Assembly (NCBI GenBank): GCA_900128395.1 | Contig: LT649920.1 | Coordinates: 1 to 11,553, forward strand | Direction of reading: 5' to 3' | Length of the DNA stretch: 11,553 nt | Origin: Stramenopiles sp. TOSAG23-2 | Lineage: Eukaryota > Sar | Part shown: positions 7,463 through 11,553 of the stretch, one piece after another | How positions within the stretch are numbered: the stretch's first letter is position 1 | How the letters are laid out: each line of letters begins with the position of its first letter | Notes under the pieces: model-generated | The model's database searches: none | What the model saw: the letters and a program-made list of their open reading frames with translations, nothing else | What the model was told of the DNA's origin: nothing | Program-made: the position numbers and the translations under genes

Positions 7463-8327
7463 GATCTCTAGTGTGTGTTTTTTTTAAACGTTTTTTTTTT
7501 TATATATATACTTTGTATACAGTTATCCAAAAGAATGTAATATATATATATATATCAATAGAAAATGTTTTGCTTTATATGTATATATACTTCGTAGAAA
7601 ATGTTCTGATTTGGTTTACCCTTTTTGTGTTATTATATATGCACATATATATGACATATCCTCTTGTTGTATGTGATGTGATTATTATTAAAAAAAAAAA
7701 ATTAACATATAAATAGTACTATGAAAATATCCATTTTATGTAAAAAAAAAAAAGAAAAAAGCAGACGCATCTAAATAGATAATATAAATAGTAAAAAACC
7801 TACAAACTAGACAAATAATACGGTACTTTATATGATAATAATACAAGAGGCTTATTTTTAAATTATTTTAATTTTTATTTAAAATCTTATAATCTAAAAA
7901 TCATGCATACAGTAGTTTGTAAAAAAAGATATAATGCATTTTGGTGAAAATAAAATTTCTATCAATTTATTCCATTTGAAATGGATTGAGATTTTGTGAA
8001 TTTTGGAATTTATGTATTTTAATCTTCCACCATTGATATATCATTGGCGGTATAGAACGAGCGTATAATAGCCCCATTTTCAAGTATAAATTATTGTCAT
8101 TTTTGATAGGTAATATGAGTATATAAGTATACAACTAGTTATTTACTTGTCTAAATTCATCATATAATATATATTTACTTGAATACATTGAATGAATAGT
8201 TCTGATGCGTTGTTGTTCGATTAGATAGATAGAAATACGAGACATACATATAATTGCATAAAAAGAATCTTATATCACATATACACGCACTACAGCAAAG
8301 AACGAACGAACAACACAAGACAACAAC
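7463..8327. other. Divergent spacer upstream of the DUF3556 and PP28-SAP genes
   Basis: This 865-bp AT-rich spacer is the longest in the window. It has poly(A/T) and (TA)n runs near the DUF3556 start and a 15-bp palindrome TCCATTTGAAATGGA (7971-7985). The last 35 bases before the PP28-SAP start are U-free and A/C-rich, including three GAAC words. Short open frames here consist of Tyr/Ile/Lys/Phe and look like chance. I see no tRNA or snRNA. Confidence 0.5.
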
Positions 8328-9137
8328 ATGCCGAAAAAAAAAACACATAAAAAAAGATTTGCTGCACCAAAATTTGTTGCAAATGCAGATGAGTTACAAA
8401 ATCGTGATAATGAAATGGCAACACAACAAGCAGCTAGACGTGGTAGACGTATTGCTGCTGGTTGCGATGATGAAGATTTAAAAGATGCAGTACTTGCTAT
8501 GAATAATACCGATGGTAACGATGGTTTCCTAGGTGTAGCAGCTGATATGGCAAGGTTAAAAATGGAACAAGAAGAAGCGTTAGAAGACAATAACAATAAT
8601 AACCAACAGCAAAAACAACAGAAACAAAAAGGTGTCTCTGGTTTGATTCAAACTGGTAATCCAAATGCAAAACAAAAAACAACCTTGTCGAAAAAAGATT
8701 TAAAAGATGGAAATTACAAAAAGAAGAAATTGACTCGTAAGGAACGTGAAAAGTTTGAAAAGGAAGCTGCGCAAAGGCGTTACTGGAAAGCCATGGAAAA
8801 TGGAACTCATGCACAAGCTAAAAAAGACAAGAAAAGGTTAGAGGAAGTGAAAAAAAGACGTGAGGAAGCAAAAAAGAAAAGAGACAAAGATGTTGCAGAT
8901 AAAGAAGCAGCGAATCAAAGAGCATTGGAAGCTGCAAAAGCGAATGATAGTAAAAAAAGTAGTAATGATGCAAATGATGATGATGATGCAAAGAAAGAAG
9001 TATTATCATTGGATAAAGTTACTATTAAAAAAATGAAACCTGCTTTAATGAAAGAAAATTTAAAAATCTTAGGCTTATCCATACAAGGAAATAAAAAAGT
9101 GTTGGAAAAACGTTTATTGGAAGCTTGTGGTTTTTAA
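8328..9137 (+). CDS. PP28/PDAP1-like phosphoprotein with C-terminal SAP motif
   Basis: This 269-residue hydrophilic protein has a basic N-terminus (MPKKKTHKKR). A segment at 23-85 has unassigned function and is followed by an Asn/Gln linker (88-100). Residues 101-187 match the PP28 (28-kDa heat- and acid-stable phosphoprotein, PDAP1) family: KGVSGLIQTGNPN (101-113), KKLTRKEREKFEKEAAQRRY (133-152), then AQAKKDKKRLEEVKKRREEA (162-181). In animals this protein is a casein-kinase substrate that binds PDGF-A; the cellular role in protists is unclear. A charged coil and an Asp run (217-220) lead to a C-terminal SAP-like helix-turn-helix, LMKENLKILGLSIQGNKKVL (240-259) ending in EKRLLEA, a putative nucleic-acid-binding motif. 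The ATG at 8328 has an A/C-rich leader. PP28 assignment is good; the SAP call is slightly less sure. Confidence 0.82.
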   Translation: MPKKKTHKKRFAAPKFVANADELQNRDNEMATQQAARRGRRIAAGCDDEDLKDAVLAMNNTDGNDGFLGVAADMARLKMEQEEALEDNNNNNQQQKQQKQKGVSGLIQTGNPNAKQKTTLSKKDLKDGNYKKKKLTRKEREKFEKEAAQRRYWKAMENGTHAQAKKDKKRLEEVKKRREEAKKKRDKDVADKEAANQRALEAAKANDSKKSSNDANDDDDAKKEVLSLDKVTIKKMKPALMKENLKILGLSIQGNKKVLEKRLLEACGF

Positions 9138-9430
9138 AGATTGACCACACCAGGAGAAAGTTTAAAAGTTAAATTAAAAAGAGAAGATATATTATACTTC
9201 TCGAATGTGTTCAATCCTTATAAATTAGGGTGTGTACGCGTTGAGAGAGGGGGGAGAGTAACGATTTGAAAATGTAAAAATGCAATGTATAATATATTTT
9301 AAATATGCAGTTTATCAATATTTAAAGATAAAAAAAAAAGAAATTTGAATCTATCTCTGTTAAAGACACTCCACACACACACACACACACACACATTTTC
9401 TGAGAGCTCATAATGCCCACTTTCTACTAC
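9138..9430. other. Convergent 3' spacer with (CA)12 microsatellite
   Basis: This 293-bp spacer lies between facing genes. It contains a G-rich patch (about 9236-9262) and an uninterrupted (CA)12 run at 9372-9395. I see no gene here. Confidence 0.6.
9372..9395. repeat. (CA)12 microsatellite
   Basis: Twelve perfect CA units lie 36 bp downstream of the stop side of the methyltransferase gene. The run is likely length-variable between strains. Confidence 0.9.
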
Positions 9431-10837
9431 CTATATAATACGTGATGAAGATGATGGTCCATGATAAAAGAAAACTTTATTTCTACCTTCAAACTCTAAT
9501 TCATTTTCTTCTACTTTATATGTACCATTTGCATTTTTCCCAACAATATTACGTATGTATTCACAGAAATCATCATACGTTTGTACAGATTGACCATTTG
9601 GTAAGCGTCGTTTTGGAAATTGAGTTGGAAATACACAACAAGGAACAATTGCAAATGGTTTTGAATATCGAATGGCAACTTTCATAATTGCATCTGTTGC
9701 AGAATCTGGATGTAAACCTATTAAAATACTTGCATTTTCAATCAAATCAATTTCAGATTGATCGTTTGTAGCAAAATCTTCATAAAACCAACCTTGTATA
9801 CTATTTATTTCTTTAGCAGCATATCGTTTGTGATATAAAAATCGTGCTAATGGTGATATTTTCAATCCATTTGTTAATTTTAATTGTGATTCTAATCTAA
9901 ATTTCAATTGTTGTATTTGTTTCTTCGTTGTTTTCACTGGGCGTGGATCTATTACAACAGTTTGCAACCCACGTCTAATACTACTTTCAAATGCAACTTC
10001 ACCTTTTCCACCAGCAATATCTAATATAATGCCTTTTTTTAAATAATCATAACCAAATTCAGCAATTAAAAAATTAACAAATTTTGCTGCCCTTCTTTCA
10101 TTTTTCTTTGGTTTCCAATGTGATTTTTTTGACGATGATAGTCGTGACTTGTTGTTGGTGGTGGTCGTCGTCGTCGTTGTTGAGATGATTTTTCGTTTCC
10201 ATTTTTTTTTATTTTTTTGATTATTCACATTATTCTTAATATTATTATTAGAAATGGAGGATGACTTGATGTTTTTATTTTTTTTAAATGGTGATTCATC
10301 TACTCTAATTGATTGACGATTATTTTTAGTATTTGATTTATTAGTATCTATATCTATATCTATATCTAATATTGCTTCGTTTATTTCATTATAAATTTCC
10401 TTCGTTTTTAAAGATATATGATTAACAAAAATTGCATGTATTACAGGTGTTTTGAAATCATCTCTTAAAATTTCAACAAAACCACCAATTATTATTTCTT
10501 GATTTGTATTATTATTATTATTATCATTATCATTTAATGCATTGTTCTTCTTTACATAATCTTTGAAAAAAATTACTTTATCTTCTCCTTTTATAATAAC
10601 ATCAACATTTTTAGTATTACACATAATATCAAGACATTCTAATGTACATATATAAAATGTCTTCGATAATTGAGTTGTATATATAATTTTTCCTTTAATC
10701 AATATTTTCACATTTTCATGTAAACCTTCATTTAATATATTTGTTTTTTTTAATATATCTAATCCATTAGTTGTTTCTGCTTTTTTTCCAAAAAACGAAG
10801 ATGAATTATTAACCAACGTCGCTAACGATGCCATCAT
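9431..10837 (-). CDS. OB-fold-like plus class I SAM-dependent methyltransferase
   Basis: This 468-residue protein appears to have two domains. Residues about 42-143 alternate beta-type stretches (NVKILIKGKIIYTTQLSKTF, then NVDVIIKGEDKVIFF, EIIIGGFVEIL, PVIHAIFVNHI), a pattern typical of an OB-fold. A low-complexity linker (150-245) holds Asp-Ile repeats, Asn tracts, a Thr run (220-227) and basic clusters. The C-terminal half is a Rossmann methyltransferase: motif I ILDIAGGKGE (271-280), VVIDPRP (294-300), ILIGLHPDSATD (371-382) and AIVPCCVFP (396-404). The GLH...D and PCC elements recall the METTL25/TRM13-like group, where the first is usually HxCG; here it is HPDSATD. With an OB-fold, an RNA substrate is a reasonable guess. 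Two adjacent ATGs (MMASL) form the start. The methyltransferase call is firm, its target unknown. Confidence 0.8.
   Translation of the reverse strand: MMASLATLVNNSSSFFGKKAETTNGLDILKKTNILNEGLHENVKILIKGKIIYTTQLSKTFYICTLECLDIMCNTKNVDVIIKGEDKVIFFKDYVKKNNALNDNDNNNNNTNQEIIIGGFVEILRDDFKTPVIHAIFVNHISLKTKEIYNEINEAILDIDIDIDTNKSNTKNNRQSIRVDESPFKKNKNIKSSSISNNNIKNNVNNQKNKKKWKRKIISTTTTTTTTNNKSRLSSSKKSHWKPKKNERRAAKFVNFLIAEFGYDYLKKGIILDIAGGKGEVAFESSIRRGLQTVVIDPRPVKTTKKQIQQLKFRLESQLKLTNGLKISPLARFLYHKRYAAKEINSIQGWFYEDFATNDQSEIDLIENASILIGLHPDSATDAIMKVAIRYSKPFAIVPCCVFPTQFPKRRLPNGQSVQTYDDFCEYIRNIVGKNANGTYKVEENELEFEGRNKVFFYHGPSSSSRII
10345..10368. repeat. Coding (TATCTA)4 hexamer repeat
   Basis: Four perfect hexamer units lie inside the methyltransferase gene and encode alternating Asp-Ile in the linker (around residues 157-164). 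It is a coding microsatellite whose length changes would keep the frame. Confidence 0.85.
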
Positions 10838-10873
10838 TCAATACAAATATTATATCTACATAAATCTTCTTTC

Positions 10874-11079
10874 TTCTAAATTACGAAAACATCTATTTGT
10901 ACAATTATGATACTATTTTTTTCTTGTTCTTATCATCTTCTTCCTTTATTCTAATTCTTATTATTTTTTTAATTATTCTAAATTACGAAAACATCTATTT
11001 GTACAATTATGATACTATTTTTTTCTTGTTCTTATCATCTTCTTCCTTTATTCTAATTCTTATTATTTTTTTAATTATT
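10874..11079. repeat. Exact 102-bp tandem duplication
   Basis: Bases 10874-10975 recur without a mismatch at 10976-11077, and two further bases match. The unit starts only 37 bp upstream of the methyltransferase ATG, so the event doubled that gene's likely leader or core promoter. Read on the methyltransferase strand the unit is purine-rich. The open frames across it are Ser/Ile/Leu-rich translations of T-rich DNA and do not look coding. Confidence 0.95.
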
Positions 11080-11201
11080 TGATCGATTGAACCAATCTGG
11101 CAATCTAAAATTAAAATCCGCATATATTAAAACACTCCAAAGTTTAAGTAGTTACTAGAAGATCGGTTTTGTTTAAGGAAATTGCCTGAAAACAAAACAT
11201 A

Positions 11202-11220
11202 GAATTGCAAAGTGCAATTC
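11202..11220. repeat. Perfect short inverted repeat
   Basis: GAATTGCA (11202-11209) and TGCAATTC (11213-11220) are perfect inverted arms around a 3-base spacer. The site lies inside a divergent promoter region and could be a dimeric factor site. No function is assigned. Confidence 0.5.
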
Positions 11221-11439
11221 ATTCCTCTGTAAAAGATAATATACTATAGTATATATATAATAATAAAAGATACATAGCACCACATACATAGTTATATAAT
11301 ATCTAAGAAACAGGAAGATACTGTAAAGCGGAAGAAATACACAAATACAGAAAATATTATATAAAAAAATAAGAGAAAAGAGATAGTCATATATATCGAT
11401 ATATATATATACATATTAATATCTATCAGTATAAATACA

Positions 11440-11553
11440 ATGGCATCGTTAGTTACTGATGATAATCATACAACAACGACGACGACGACGACAAGAAGAA
11501 GAACAACAACAACCGAAGCATCTGAAGGAACACATTTTGAAGATTTACCTGGT
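11440..11553 (+). CDS. 5' end of an unidentified gene, cut by the window edge
   Basis: An ATG at 11440 opens a frame that runs 38 codons to the last base without a stop. The visible protein starts MASLVTDDNH, then has eight threonines (mainly ACG), RRR, four more threonines and EASEGTHFEDLPG. This is too little to name a family. Support for it being a real gene comes from its position opposite the methyltransferase in the alternating-strand layout, from ATGG context after an A/T leader, and from a 13-base match to the start of the methyltransferase gene. The Thr/Arg tract is low complexity and probably disordered. Confidence 0.55.
   Translation, partial: MASLVTDDNHTTTTTTTTRRRTTTTEASEGTHFEDLPG

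Larger units (their letters stand above)
10838..11439. other. Divergent spacer upstream of the methyltransferase and the right-edge gene
   Basis: This 602-bp AT-rich spacer contains the exact 102-bp tandem duplication (10874-11079), an 8-bp perfect hairpin (11202-11220), a palindrome ATATACTATAGTATAT (11239-11254), and (TA)n sequence around 11388-11410 that could serve as a core promoter for the right-edge gene. I find no credible gene in it. Confidence 0.5.

Noticed and set aside
7471-7716. An 81-residue open frame next to the DUF3556 start
   Set aside because: It is almost wholly Tyr/Ile/Val/Phe/Leu from (TA)n and poly(T) sequence and overlaps the probable leader of the opposite gene.
7990-8110. 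A possible spliceosomal snRNA suggested by an Sm-site-like AATTTTGG near 7999
   Set aside because: No U1, U2, U4, U5 or U6 core sequence is found nearby, and the word is expected by chance in AT-rich DNA.
10897-11082. A 61-residue open frame across the 102-bp duplication
   Set aside because: It is made of Leu/Ile/Ser/Phe from T-rich tandem-duplicated DNA, has no protein-like composition, and lies in a promoter region.

Overview
This is an AT-rich nuclear fragment from a unicellular eukaryote that uses the standard stop codons. The evidence is a divergent pair of core histone genes (H2B and H2A), RCC1 repeats, a PP28/PDAP1-type phosphoprotein joined to a SAP motif, poly-Asn/Asp/Thr tracts in several proteins, and intergenic DNA full of (TA)n, (CA)n and poly(A/T). 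A DUF3556 membrane protein and a methyltransferase of a type I associate with algae suggest an algal protist, perhaps a stramenopile such as a diatom. That placement is inference and not secure. There is no rRNA, tRNA, transposon, CRISPR array or viral gene that I can recognise.

Layout from left to right: H2B (-, 115-456); a 706-bp divergent promoter with repeated motifs; H2A (+, 1163-1540); a trypsin-fold serine protease with low-complexity insertions and NLS-like basic clusters (-, 1753-3240); a 663-bp divergent spacer with an E2F-like site; a short RCC1-repeat protein (+, 3904-4584); a small SH3-like protein or exon whose 5' end is uncertain (+, about 4696-5028); a DUF3556 multi-pass membrane protein with an exact 87-bp in-frame tandem duplication (-, 5573-7462); an 865-bp divergent spacer; a PP28-SAP protein (+, 8328-9137); an OB-fold-like plus Rossmann methyltransferase (-, 9431-10837); a 602-bp divergent spacer holding an exact 102-bp tandem duplication; and the 5' end of another gene (+, 11440 to the window edge).

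The genes alternate strand almost perfectly, giving four divergent promoters of 0.6-0.87 kb and shorter convergent 3' junctions (212, 544 and 293 bp). The one tandem same-strand pair, RCC1 and the SH3-like ORF, is also the one place where a spliced gene model is plausible. All other genes read as single exons.

H2A and H2B clearly work together as the nucleosome dimer and probably share control elements. The remaining genes look like an ordinary housekeeping neighbourhood, not one pathway. The points most worth a second look are the two exact tandem duplications, the PP28-SAP fusion, the repeated motifs in the histone promoter, the OB-fold methyltransferase with an altered catalytic-loop signature, and the RCC1/SH3 gene model.
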